The position numbers were made by a program, and so were the translations under genes. 64,000 nucleotides of DNA from positions 1-64,000 of the forward strand of contig NZ_JACEFA010000002.1 in assembly GCF_014083865.1 (NCBI RefSeq), in the 5' to 3' direction. This stretch comes from Paraliobacillus salinarum. GTDB taxonomy: Bacteria > Bacillota > Bacilli > Bacillales > Amphibacillaceae. The notes below the pieces were generated by a model. That model worked only from the letters and a program-made list of their open reading frames with translations, had not been told where the DNA came from and did no database searches. Below are positions 55,847 through 64,000 of this stretch, piece by piece; the stretch's first letter is position 1, and each line of letters starts with the position of its first letter.

Positions 55847-56077
55847 ATGAGTGCTGATATTTTGTTTGAGCGCCGATATATTTCCTTGAGCGCCGATATA
55901 TTTCCTTGAGCGCCGATATATTTCCTTGAGCGCCGATATATTTCCTTGAGCGCCGATATATTTCCTTGAGCGCCGATATATTTCCTTGAGCGCCGATATA
56001 TTTCCTTGAGCGCCGATATATTTCCTTGAGCGCCGATATATTTCCTTGAGCGCCGATATATTTCCTTGAGCGCCGAT
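55847..56077 (+). repeat. Tandem array 2: ten perfect 20-bp units plus degenerate first and partial last unit
   Basis: Ten identical copies of TGAGCGCCGATATATTTCCT run from 55867 to 56066. A degenerate unit (TGAGTGCTGATATTTTGTT) precedes them and the first 11 bases of another unit follow before the hairpin. The unit differs from that of array 1 at three of 20 positions, yet no variation exists inside either array. Same strand, same number of full units and same closing hairpin as array 1. Confidence 0.97.
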
Positions 56078-56110
56078 CATCTCCCAAAACCGGAGATGAT
56101 CATTTTTTCA
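56075..56110 (+). terminator. Hairpin-terminator closing repeat array 2
   Basis: GATCATCTCC / GGAGATGATC with loop CAAAACC, then ATTTTTTCA. Identical stem and loop to array 1, and the following A-run and CCCACCC stretch is also similar. Confidence 0.88.
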
Positions 56111-56140
56111 CAAAAAAATCCCACCCTTTTCTCCACTAAT

Positions 56141-56244
56141 AAAAAATACCTGCATCCTTGTTATATTGCACCACGACAGGTGGTTATGCAACATATAAAA
56201 GATACAGGCAAATACTTGCGAAGGGATGCAGCTCGCTTGCTACA
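56141..56244 (-). ncRNA. Candidate structured, CcpA-controlled RNA on the minus strand
   Basis: Downstream of a strong minus-strand promoter lies about 104 bases with nested helices and no credible ORF. CTGCATCC near the 5' side (plus 56224-56231) can pair with GGATGCAG at the 3' side (plus 56150-56157). Inside are a small GCAA/TTGC hairpin and a long hairpin (TATA, TTGCA, CCAC pairing with GTGG, TGCAA, TATA), giving a three-way junction. The 3' arm is followed by UAUUUUUU. An inner CCTGTATC can compete for the same 3' arm. On the plus strand there is no U-tract. I know of no matching RNA family. Confidence 0.45.
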
Positions 56245-56250
56245 TATTCT

Positions 56251-56279
56251 ATAATATACAAAAATGTAAACGTTATCAA
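56251..56279 (-). promoter_or_regulatory. Sigma-A promoter overlapped by an exact cre site
   Basis: On the minus strand TTGATA, 17 bases, TATTAT: five of six matches in each hexamer. The plus-strand sequence ATGTAAACGTTATCA (56264-56278) is a perfect cre and covers part of the -35 and the spacer, so CcpA should repress this promoter. The stretch from 56280 to the ppc start (56570) holds the ppc leader, with GGGGGA at 56502-56507, and nothing else recognised. Confidence 0.68.
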
Positions 56280-56570
56280 TAGTTATTTTGAATTTGTCTT
56301 CAATTATTTTACTTTTCAAATGAGGCCAATTCAGATACACTTATTAGATATACTGTTATCAAGCGAATTTCTTATATGTTATTTTTTTTTGAGTTTACAA
56401 AATGGTGAGTAAAATTAAAAATACAAACTTTTCAGTTAATTTCACTGAAGAAACATGTTAGAATAGATACGTGTCTTTAAACAGATAAAACATTGATCAA
56501 CGGGGGATCTATTTTAAAACAAAAAGATACAGTATTTTGAAATAACATTCTTTGAAAGGAAGTGAACGAT

Positions 56571-59336
56571 ATGGAATTTAGTATGATAGAACATGGAACA
56601 GTATCTCTGCACCGCGATGTAGAGTACCTGAATGAAATATTAGATCGTGTATTATTTCATGAAGGTGGTCAAGAGTTACTAGAGAAAGTTAACAAAATCC
56701 GTACGTTAACTACATCATTAAGAGATTCACAAGATTCACAAACTTATTTGCAAATCAAACAAGAAATTGATCAATTAGAATCCCCTCTTAGAGAAAATGT
56801 CATCCGCGCCTTCTCTGTGAACCTACAATTATTTAATATCGCTGAACAAACTTACCGAGGAAGAAGACGTAGAGAATATCAAGCACAAGACGATACAATT
56901 ATTCAGCCTGGGTCATTAGAGGATGGTGTAAAACGTTTATTTGACGCTAACATCTCACCAGAAAGAATTGAGGAATTACTAGAACAGCTTTCTTTGGAAT
57001 TAGTCATAACAGCACACCCTACTGAAGCCACAAGAAGAACTATGCTACGTATTCACCAGCGTATTGCAGACTTATTAAAAGCTTGGGATCATGCCTACAC
57101 AAGATATTCTAAAAAAGTAATTCAAGAAACAATTGAAAATGAAATAACTATTTTGTGGCAGTCATCTGAGATTCGCGAGAAAAAACCATCTGTAATGAAA
57201 GAAGTATCTAATGGGTTATATTTCTTTGACAAAGTTTTATTTGACGTGTTGCCTCGATTACACCAAGACTTAGAGGATCTGCTTTTTGAAAAATATAATA
57301 AACGTTGGCACGTCCCTTCTTTTCTTCGTTTTGGTTCTTGGATTGGTGGCGACCGTGACGGTAACCCAAACGTAACTGCTAAAACGACCTTACAAACGTT
57401 GAAAGAGCATCGATCACTTGTACTTAATAAATATAAAGAATCGCTTGATAAACTGAAAGAATTATTGAGCCAATCGACGAAAAAAATCAAAGTTAGTGAT
57501 GAAATTCTTCAATCAATTCAAAAAGATCGTGAAGAATTAAATTATAACGGCTGGCATAAAGAAGATGAAGTATATCGCGTGAAGCTTGGCTTAATGCTGA
57601 AGCGAATTGAATATACCGAAATAGATGATCCGCGTGCGTATATTGACGCACACGAATTACTTGATGACTTACATTTGATTCAAGATAGCTTGATCACGCA
57701 TCATTCATCTACTAATCCGATTAAACTGTTGCGTAAAGTTATTCGTCAGGTAGAAGTATTTGGCTTCCATTTAGCTACACTTGATGTGCGTAACCATAGT
57801 GGAGAACATGAATCAGCAATCGCAGAAATTTTGCGTCAGGTAAATATTGCACCAACATATAAAGATTTAAGCGAAACTGAAAAGTTATCTGTTCTAAAGA
57901 AAGTATTAGAGGATCCTCGTCCACTCATTTCAATTTATGACGAGTTCTCAGATGAAACACAAGAGATGATCAACACATTCAGAATGATAAAAGATGCAAA
58001 AGACATTTTTGGCGAACGTGCTATTGAAGTGTATTTAATTAGTATGACTGCTGCAGTAAGTGATATTCTTGAAGTTCTTGTCCTTGCTAAAGAAGTAGGT
58101 CTATACCGCGTCTATCCAAATGGACATGTGAAGAGTCGTTTGCATGTTGCACCTTTATTGGAAACAATTGATGATTTGAAAAATGGACCTGAGATGATTA
58201 AACAGTTATTTGATATCCCATTATATCGCAAGCACCTAGAAGCGCGTGGTGAGCTACAAGAGATTATGCTTGGCTATTCAGATAGTAGTAAAGATGGTGG
58301 AACATTAACTGCTAACTGGGAGTTATATCAAGCACAAGAAGAGATACATTCGATCGCCTCTTCATACGGCGTGAAATTAAAATATTTCCATGGTCGCGGC
58401 GGATCCTTAGGTCGTGGTGGTGGACCACTTTACACAAGCTTACTATCACAACCTCCTGTTACACTAGGAGATGGTGTGAAGATTACTGAGCAAGGTGAAG
58501 TATTGTCCTCACGTTATTTATTAACTGATATTGCTTATCGAAGTCTAGAACAAGCAACAACAACAATGATGACTTCTATAGCAGGACTAGCCGAGGATAC
58601 AGCTCATAAGGAAGCTCCAACAAAAGAAGCGAAACAAGCAATGAGCGATATTTCTAATTATGCATTAAAGAAATACCAATCGTTAGTATTCGAGGACGAT
58701 GGTTTCCTAACTTACTTTAATCAAGCAACACCTTTAAACGAGCTAGGTGCATTGAATATTGGTTCAAGACCAATGAAGCGGAAAGGCAGCGATCGCTTTG
58801 AAGACTTACGCGCAATTCCGTGGGTATTTGCTTGGACACAGAGTAGACAACTACTACCAGCTTGGTTTGCTGCTGGAACTGGCTTCCACAAATTTATTGA
58901 AGAAACAAATAATCTAGAACTATTGCAAGAGCTTTATGAAAAATGGCCGTTCTTCCAATCAACCATTAATAATTTACAAATGGCTCTAACAAAAGCTGAT
59001 CTCCTTACAGCCAAAGAGTATACCAAAATGGTTACGGACGAAACGGTTCAAAAACGAATCTATGACCAAATTGTTGAAGAGTATCAATTGACTAAAGCGA
59101 TGGTATTAAAAATTTCGAAACAAGAAGAGTTAATGGATCATAAACCAAACATTAAAGAATCTGTTCGATTACGTAATCCACTAGTTGATCCTCTAAACTT
59201 GATTCAAGTAAACTTAATTTCACAGCTTCGAGTTGAAGATACAAAAGGTGAAAACGAAGCAGTGTTAAGTAATCTATTAAACGAAGTATTACTAACAATC
59301 AATGGTATTGCGGCAGGACTTCGTAATACAGGTTGA
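56571..59336 (+). CDS. ppc: Phosphoenolpyruvate carboxylase
   Basis: A 921-residue anaplerotic enzyme making oxaloacetate from PEP and bicarbonate. Catalytic His in VITAHPTEATRRTMLRIH, glycine loop FHGRGGSLGRGGGP, YSDSSKDGGTLTANWELYQAQ, GSRPMKRKG and the C-terminal RNTG. Full length for the bacterial family. ATG 56571 is ten bases from AAAGGA; the GTG nine bases upstream is too close to it. Monocistronic with its own terminator. The upstream cre site faces a minus-strand promoter, so its effect on ppc is unclear. Confidence 0.96.
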   Translation: MEFSMIEHGTVSLHRDVEYLNEILDRVLFHEGGQELLEKVNKIRTLTTSLRDSQDSQTYLQIKQEIDQLESPLRENVIRAFSVNLQLFNIAEQTYRGRRRREYQAQDDTIIQPGSLEDGVKRLFDANISPERIEELLEQLSLELVITAHPTEATRRTMLRIHQRIADLLKAWDHAYTRYSKKVIQETIENEITILWQSSEIREKKPSVMKEVSNGLYFFDKVLFDVLPRLHQDLEDLLFEKYNKRWHVPSFLRFGSWIGGDRDGNPNVTAKTTLQTLKEHRSLVLNKYKESLDKLKELLSQSTKKIKVSDEILQSIQKDREELNYNGWHKEDEVYRVKLGLMLKRIEYTEIDDPRAYIDAHELLDDLHLIQDSLITHHSSTNPIKLLRKVIRQVEVFGFHLATLDVRNHSGEHESAIAEILRQVNIAPTYKDLSETEKLSVLKKVLEDPRPLISIYDEFSDETQEMINTFRMIKDAKDIFGERAIEVYLISMTAAVSDILEVLVLAKEVGLYRVYPNGHVKSRLHVAPLLETIDDLKNGPEMIKQLFDIPLYRKHLEARGELQEIMLGYSDSSKDGGTLTANWELYQAQEEIHSIASSYGVKLKYFHGRGGSLGRGGGPLYTSLLSQPPVTLGDGVKITEQGEVLSSRYLLTDIAYRSLEQATTTMMTSIAGLAEDTAHKEAPTKEAKQAMSDISNYALKKYQSLVFEDDGFLTYFNQATPLNELGALNIGSRPMKRKGSDRFEDLRAIPWVFAWTQSRQLLPAWFAAGTGFHKFIEETNNLELLQELYEKWPFFQSTINNLQMALTKADLLTAKEYTKMVTDETVQKRIYDQIVEEYQLTKAMVLKISKQEELMDHKPNIKESVRLRNPLVDPLNLIQVNLISQLRVEDTKGENEAVLSNLLNEVLLTINGIAAGLRNTG

Positions 59337-59345
59337 TTTGTTGAC

Positions 59346-59385
59346 AAAGAGCTATTCTCAATAACAGGAGAATAGCTCTTTTTTA
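59346..59385 (+). terminator. Terminator of ppc
   Basis: AAAGAGCTATTCTC / GAGAATAGCTCTTT, perfect 14-bp stem, 8-base loop, followed by TTTT. Confidence 0.9.
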
Positions 59386-59540
59386 TTTATAAATACAAAA
59401 AAGTGATAAATAATTACAAAAATAGTACTTTATCAGCATTTTTTCAATTTTTAAACAAAAATCGACAGAATTAGCTAAAGGCATTCTATTTACTTTCAAG
59501 TTTCTTTAGTATAAACTAACACTATCAACGTATATATTGG

Positions 59541-59750
59541 GTGGTGAGGATAATTCCATTCCTTCAAGAGAATAATAATAAATTGAAACAATCAGATAAA
59601 GAAAAACTAGAAAAAATAGAAGAACTAAGACATCAAATGTATCAGCATTTTGATAATACACAAAACAAACAAGACATTGTAGCTATCTCGCAAGAACTAG
59701 ATAAACTAATTTATGATTATATTGCATCAACAAATAAAAGATGCAAATAA
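59541..59750 (+). CDS. Spo0E-family aspartyl-phosphate phosphatase
   Basis: A small helical-hairpin protein of up to 69 residues. The family signature SQELDKLIYDYI is present near residue 50, preceded by a helix IEELRHQMYQHFD. Spo0E-type proteins dephosphorylate Spo0A-phosphate and delay sporulation. The start is uncertain: GTG at 59541 or 59544, or a downstream TTG, as GGTGGTGAGG could be either start or ribosome site. Confidence 0.8.
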   Translation: MVRIIPFLQENNNKLKQSDKEKLEKIEELRHQMYQHFDNTQNKQDIVAISQELDKLIYDYIASTNKRCK

Positions 59751-59962
59751 CCACACTCCTTTTCCGTCTTCTTCTAATAAACCGCTTGTAGAATCACTTA
59801 AATTCATTGTTTTATTTGTGCAGATTTATCGACACCACTTGTAAAAAATACAATTATGTTTAAATGTCTAACTGTGATTTTATCATTGCATGAATTTATT
59901 AGCACTTAATATTAGGATCTAGTCCACATTTTTTTTATTATTTACGGTTTATTTGACAAAAA

Positions 59963-59990
59963 GACGCCACAATGGACGTCTTTTTTTTAC
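59963..59990. terminator. Terminator downstream of the LCP gene (bidirectional)
   Basis: GACGCCA / TGGACGTC stem with one bulge, U-tracts on both strands. Confidence 0.7.
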
Positions 59991-60011
59991 TGAAATTATA
60001 TCATTATGTCA

Positions 60012-60950
60012 CTAGTTAGCGATCATATCATGTACTTTATTAATTTCTTCTTCTGGAACAATCAAGTAATAAACACCACCTATTGTCTGTCCTGTCCCCT
60101 CCAACATATAATTACTGATATTTTTTCTTGTATTGCGATAATTTAGAAATAGATTTTGCATATCAGCAAAGTCCATATTTGTTTCTACATTTGTACCTAA
60201 TACATCTAAGATTTCACTTATTTTCGTAACAGAACCAATACTTGCACCTTGATTAATGATTCCCTCAATTACTTTTCGTTGTCTCTTGGTGCGACCGAAA
60301 TCACCCTCTGGATCTTGTTTTCTCATCCGAACATAGCCTAGCGCTTGAGCTCCATTTAACTGAATTTCGCCTTCTTCATAACGATATCCTTTTTTATAAT
60401 AGCCCGAATCTACCCATGAAATCTCATTCTGAACAGTGATTCCACCAACAGCATCGACCAGCCCTTCTAATCCCTCCATATTGACTTTTACATAATAATC
60501 TAACTCAATATCAAGGAAATTCTCCACTGTATCTACCGCCATATTGGATCCACCTTTTGCATAGGCGTGATTAACCTTCTCTGTTGTCCCATTGCCCACC
60601 AAGTCAACTCTAGTATCTCTCGGAATACTAATAATTTGAATACTATCATCACTAGGATTAATAGAAAGAACCATCAAAGCATCGGAACGACCACTATCAT
60701 TCTCTCTCTCATCTACACCTAACAGTAATACGTTCAAGCGTTCTTTATTCTTTATTTTATCCTTGCCGACTGCAGTATCAATACTATCTATCCCTTGATG
60801 AATCTCCCCTTCGACTGTTTGCTTAGCATCCCACCAAATAGAGAAAAGGAAACCAGCGATTCCCAAAATAAGAAGGATAAAGATAATTAGTACAATTTTC
60901 AAGCCTTTTCTTTTCTTTGTTTTTTTATTATTTAATCTGCTTTCGCTCAC
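60012..60950 (-). CDS. LytR-CpsA-Psr (LCP) family wall polymer ligase
   Basis: A 312-residue membrane-anchored phosphotransferase that attaches teichoic acid or other wall polymers to peptidoglycan. Basic N-terminus and one membrane segment (GLKIVLIIFILLILGIAGFLFSIWW), then the LCP domain with LNVLLLGVDERENDSGRSDALMVLSI, IISIPRDTRVDL and KVNHAYAKGG; the conserved Arg/Asp residues that bind the lipid pyrophosphate are present (VRMRKQDPEGDFGRTKRQRKVI). The GTG at 60950 has the best spacing to AGAGGTG; a GTG three bases upstream is also possible. TagU/TagT/TagV paralogues cannot be told apart here. Confidence 0.9.
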   Translation of the reverse strand: MSESRLNNKKTKKRKGLKIVLIIFILLILGIAGFLFSIWWDAKQTVEGEIHQGIDSIDTAVGKDKIKNKERLNVLLLGVDERENDSGRSDALMVLSINPSDDSIQIISIPRDTRVDLVGNGTTEKVNHAYAKGGSNMAVDTVENFLDIELDYYVKVNMEGLEGLVDAVGGITVQNEISWVDSGYYKKGYRYEEGEIQLNGAQALGYVRMRKQDPEGDFGRTKRQRKVIEGIINQGASIGSVTKISEILDVLGTNVETNMDFADMQNLFLNYRNTRKNISNYMLEGTGQTIGGVYYLIVPEEEINKVHDMIAN

Positions 60951-61197
60951 CACAAAGGCACCTCTTCCTATCGTTACATATTGTTCTTTAATCAAAAATG
61001 CATGCATCTTAATGGACGTATGAGTCACGTAAAAAGTTTCACTAATTATGTCACATTATAGTTTTAAATTCAACAACAACAAAAAAGTTCTGGGTATTTA
61101 GGATTAGTTTTGTCTAAATTAGGGAATTGTGGAGTATATAAAAATACCTTGCTTTGTATTTGACTTAAAGTGAAGGAGAGAAACGAGGAGATATTCG

Positions 61198-62193
61198 TTG
61201 GCTTGTAGAAATTGTATAATAAAAGAGCTTTCTATTGAAATAGATTTAAAGATGAAGAAAGGCGAAGAAACCTTTTCGATAATTATCGAACATTTACGTC
61301 GAAGAAATATACCCTTTCAGATCGAAAATAACCATGTTTTCACTACTGAGCAAGGCGTTACGATGATCGCTGATTTTGTCCAGGACCATCTTAATATCAA
61401 TAATGTTTTTTACAGAATTCACGACCATGAATGGGAATCATTAGCTAACATTGATCAAGTGATAGATGCAAAATGGATTGATGATGTCATTCAAAACAAA
61501 CAGATTCATTGTCACTATCAACCTATTATAACAGCAGACCAAAAAATATATGGTTTCGAGTTATTAGCACGATTTACAGATGCAAAAGGCGAAACAATTT
61601 ATCCAAATGTAATCTTTAATGCGGCTAGGAAACGTGGCCGCTTATATGCGTTGGATCGATTATGCAGATTAACTGCTGTACGATATGCTGCGAAAATTCC
61701 AAATAACTTAAAAGCATTTATTAACTTTATTCCAACTTCCATTTACTCACCAGCTTTTTGTTTGCGTTCAACGACCTTGTTAGCTGAGAAACTAAAGTTA
61801 GATACAAACAGACTTGTTTTTGAAGTAGTCGAAACAGATAAGGTCCAAGATGTGGAGCATTTAAAAGAAATTCTACACTACTATCGTACACGCGGGTTTC
61901 ATTACGCATTAGATGATGTTGGAGAAGGATATAGCACAATAAACCTTTTAGCCGATTTAAAACCAAATGTGATGAAATTAGATATGAAATATGTTCAAGG
62001 TGTTGCTGGTGATCATAAGAAACAACAAGCTGCGATGTCTTTTTTAGAAAAGTCAATCGAAATTGGATCGATTCCTCTAGCAGAAGGGGTAGAAACGGAA
62101 GAAGACTATCTTTGGTTAAAACAGAAAGGATACGAATTATTTCAAGGATACCTTTTTGGTAAGCCCGCCCCTGATATTCAACTTTCTGTTTAA
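61198..62193 (+). CDS. EAL-domain protein, putative c-di-GMP phosphodiesterase
   Basis: A 331-residue cytoplasmic protein. An N-terminal module of about 90 residues begins with MACRNCIIKE and is of unknown type; the EAL domain follows (IHCHYQPIITADQKIYGFELLARF to EGVETEEDYLWLKQKGYELFQGYLFGKP). Active-site positions are largely kept: E in FELLARF, N in AFINFIP, E in VFEVVET, DD in YALDDVGEGYS, K in VMKLDMKYV, E in AEGVET and Q in LFQGYLFG, so it is probably active. TTG start with GAGGAG seven bases upstream. Confidence 0.86.
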   Translation: MACRNCIIKELSIEIDLKMKKGEETFSIIIEHLRRRNIPFQIENNHVFTTEQGVTMIADFVQDHLNINNVFYRIHDHEWESLANIDQVIDAKWIDDVIQNKQIHCHYQPIITADQKIYGFELLARFTDAKGETIYPNVIFNAARKRGRLYALDRLCRLTAVRYAAKIPNNLKAFINFIPTSIYSPAFCLRSTTLLAEKLKLDTNRLVFEVVETDKVQDVEHLKEILHYYRTRGFHYALDDVGEGYSTINLLADLKPNVMKLDMKYVQGVAGDHKKQQAAMSFLEKSIEIGSIPLAEGVETEEDYLWLKQKGYELFQGYLFGKPAPDIQLSV

Positions 62194-62207
62194 ATTTTAT
62201 TGTATAA

Positions 62208-62249
62208 CAAAAAGTGAGGAACCATCTCATCACAAGATTTCCTCACTTT
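62208..62249 (-). terminator. Terminator of pgcA
   Basis: AAAGTGAGGAA / TTCCTCACTTT, perfect 11-bp stem, followed on the minus strand by UUG and further U. Confidence 0.75.
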
Positions 62250-62259
62250 CCCTAAAAAA

Positions 62260-64000
62260 TTATGCTTGGTTTGTTAATGCATGAACACGTGTCATAATTT
62301 CTGTTTCTATTTGACTTAATTTTTCCTTCGTTGCTTCAGCAGTATCTCCATTCACTGCGAAATAGAATTTAATCTTCGGTTCTGTACCTGATGGGCGCAA
62401 GCAGAACCATGAGCCATCTTCTAGCTTATATTTTAATACGTTTGATTTTGGCAATGTAATCGTTTCTGTTTTTCCATTACTAGCGTAGGTTCGCTCACTT
62501 GATTGATAATCTTCAATCTCAACAACAGAATAACCTAATACTTCTTTAGGAGGATTTGTACGAAACGCTGTTAATAACGATTGAATTTGCTCTGCTCCAT
62601 CTTTTCCTTTTAATGTAAGAGATTGCAATGACTCATAATAATAACCATATTGCTCAAACACTTCTAGTAATCCTTGATATAATGTTTTTCCTTTTGTCTT
62701 GTAATAAACTGCAACCTCAGCCGCTAGCATACAAGCTTGAACTGCATCCTTGTCTCTTGCAAAATCGCCAATTAAATAACCGTAGCTTTCTTCATATCCA
62801 AATAGGAATTCATATTCACCAGTTTCTTTATACATTTTAATTTTTTCACCGATAAATTTAAATCCAGTTAATGTGTCCATAATATGCAATCCGTGTGTGT
62901 CTGCGATTTTTCGTCCAATTTCAGATGTAACAATCGTTTTAAATACAATCGCATTATTAGGAAGTATGCCTTGACGTTTCTTTTCTGTAATTAAGTAATG
63001 TAATAAAAGCGCTCCAACTTGATTTCCTGTCAATACTTGATATTTACCTGTTTCATCTTTTACTGCAACACCTACTCGGTCAGTGTCCGGATCGGTTGCC
63101 AACAAGATATCTGCATTTACCTTTTCACCTTGTTTTATTGCCAATTCAAATGCTGCATGCTCCTCCGGGTTTGGTGATTTAACCGTAGAGAAATTAGGAT
63201 CAGGAAGCTCTTGTTCTGCCACCACTTCTACCTGCTTAAAGCCCATTTTTTTGAGACCTTCACGAACAGGGATATTCCCCGTACCATGTAGCGGTGTATA
63301 AACGATTTTAAAATCATCTGCTACTTGTTTAATACTGTCTGGATTAACGACAATCGTTTGCAATTGTTGCTGATACGCCTCATCAACTTTGTCTCCTATG
63401 ATTTGTAGCAAGCCACTTTCTTTAATTGCAGCTTCATCAGCAACAGCAATTTCTAATTCATTTTCAACTTCATTTACTTTTTCTACTACTTCATCAGCTG
63501 GTCCTGGAGGTAGTTGTCCACCATCAGATCCGTATACTTTGAAGCCATTATATTCTGGTGGGTTATGACTTGCTGTAATGACAATTCCGCTATACGCATT
63601 TAAATATCTCACAGCAAAAGAAAGCTCTGGTGTTGGACGTAGCGCATCAAAAACATATGTCTGAATTCCATGATGACTAAGTGTTTTGGCTGATTCCATT
63701 GCAAATAAAGGCGATTTAAAGCGTGAATCATAAGCAATCACTACTCCACGTGTCTTTGCTACTTCACCATGTGCTTCAATATATCTCGCTAAACCTTCAG
63801 CAGCCTTGCGAATGGTATAAATATTCATACGGTTAGAGCCTGGTCCTAATTCACCACGCATACCACCAGTGCCAAATTCCAGTTCTTTGTAAAAACTGTC
63901 CTCTAGCTTCTTCTCATCACCTTCTATTTCATTTAATTGGGTTTTTAATTCTTCGTCTAGTTCAACGAAATTTTTCCATCTCTCATAATTACTTTTCCAA
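62260..64000 (-). CDS. pgcA: Phosphoglucomutase PgcA (5' end outside the window)
   Basis: An alpha-phosphoglucomutase/phosphomannomutase interconverting glucose-6-P and glucose-1-P for UDP-glucose, glycolipid and wall polymer synthesis. At least 579 residues are in the window. The frame stays open past the internal ATG at 63861 to the edge, encoding [18 protein letters not shown] and later [20 protein letters not shown], so only two or three N-terminal residues are missing. Phosphoserine motif [12 protein letters not shown], metal loop DPDTDRVG, sugar loop GYEESYGYL and phosphate loop [12 protein letters not shown]. Confidence 0.94.
   Translation of the reverse strand, partial: WKSNYERWKNFVELDEELKTQLNEIEGDEKKLEDSFYKELEFGTGGMRGELGPGSNRMNIYTIRKAAEGLARYIEAHGEVAKTRGVVIAYDSRFKSPLFAMESAKTLSHHGIQTYVFDALRPTPELSFAVRYLNAYSGIVITASHNPPEYNGFKVYGSDGGQLPPGPADEVVEKVNEVENELEIAVADEAAIKESGLLQIIGDKVDEAYQQQLQTIVVNPDSIKQVADDFKIVYTPLHGTGNIPVREGLKKMGFKQVEVVAEQELPDPNFSTVKSPNPEEHAAFELAIKQGEKVNADILLATDPDTDRVGVAVKDETGKYQVLTGNQVGALLLHYLITEKKRQGILPNNAIVFKTIVTSEIGRKIADTHGLHIMDTLTGFKFIGEKIKMYKETGEYEFLFGYEESYGYLIGDFARDKDAVQACMLAAEVAVYYKTKGKTLYQGLLEVFEQYGYYYESLQSLTLKGKDGAEQIQSLLTAFRTNPPKEVLGYSVVEIEDYQSSERTYASNGKTETITLPKSNVLKYKLEDGSWFCLRPSGTEPKIKFYFAVNGDTAEATKEKLSQIETEIMTRVHALTNQA

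Noticed and set aside
55826-56087. Minus-strand repeat peptides (ISALKEIYRRSRKYIGAQGN pattern)
   Set aside because: Same artefact as in array 1: frame-independent openness of a 20-bp repeat, no ribosome site.
56186-56254. 22-codon plus-strand ORF (MQHIKDTGKYLRRDAARLLHIL) in the structured region
   Set aside because: AGGTGG lies only two bases before the ATG, no plus-strand promoter was evident, and the strand carries no terminator. It remains a weak alternative explanation.
63861-63863. ATG at 63861 as the start of pgcA
   Set aside because: The frame continues upstream to the window edge with the conserved N-terminal sequence of PgcA ([12 protein letters not shown]), so the true start lies outside.

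Overview
The window is a low-GC Firmicute chromosome segment. Gene content and order match an aerobic, motile, spore-forming Bacillaceae. The core follows the Bacillus subtilis comF-flagellar-secA-ftsEX-minJ order, and cwlJ and a Spo0E-type phosphatase point to sporulation. The many glycosidase and sugar genes and the overall style suggest a Gracilibacillus/Oceanobacillus/Virgibacillus-like genus, but that placement is inference. No rRNA, tRNA or CRISPR was seen.

Layout. (1) 1-5.4 kb: the right end of an IS3-family element, a diacylglycerol-kinase-like lipid kinase, a GH2 beta-galactosidase, a decayed glycosidase tail and the small alarmone synthetase RelP. (2) 5.5-17.1 kb: cell division and envelope block on the minus strand (minJ, ctpB, an M23 hydrolase, ftsX, ftsE, a YitT-family protein, prfB with its programmed frameshift, secA), with a lone cwlJ on the plus strand. 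(3) 17.3-21.1 kb: NERD-domain gene, a 20-bp tandem-repeat array ending in a hairpin, hpf, two DUF4190 genes and a FadR-type GntR regulator with an apparent self-regulated promoter. (4) 21.2-34.2 kb: late flagellar cluster on the minus strand (fliT, fliS, fliD, flaG, yjfB, DUF2920 gene, Maf-type glycosyltransferase, a 202-aa unknown, hag, csrA, fliW, yviE, flgL, flgK, flgN, flgM, yvyF). (5) 34.3-39.5 kb: comFC, comFA, degV, degU, degS. (6) 39.7-48.0 kb: yvyE, a GntR/HutC regulator, class D sortase, a MecA-type PBP, IDEAL-domain protein, FUSC exporter, SurA-like lipoprotein, a two-gene chromate transporter and a YdjO-like protein. (7) 48.2-53.0 kb: cellobiose/chitobiose-type locus (chbG, GntR, celF, PTS IIC, PTS IIA, no IIB). 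(8) 53.4-64 kb: guanine deaminase, VOC protein, aldo/keto reductase, a second repeat array with the same hairpin, ppc, spo0E-like gene, an LCP protein, an EAL-domain protein and pgcA, which runs off the right edge.

Functional links. The flagellar block carries the FliW-CsrA-Hag homeostasis genes. The hag leader has a sigma-D promoter and a hairpin presenting AGGA in its loop, the expected CsrA site. Between hag and the flaG-fliD-fliS-fliT genes sits a three-gene insert (unknown, Maf, DUF2920) that probably glycosylates flagellin. DegS/DegU, ComFA/ComFC and the alarmone synthetase add regulation of stationary-phase behaviour.

The most unusual features lie between genes. Two separate arrays each hold ten perfect 20-bp repeats and end in the same hairpin-terminator. 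Two intergenic regions near 54.5 and 56.2 kb each combine a promoter-like sequence overlapping an exact CcpA (cre) consensus, a structured transcript and a U-tract, with no convincing ORF. These are candidate catabolite-controlled small RNAs.
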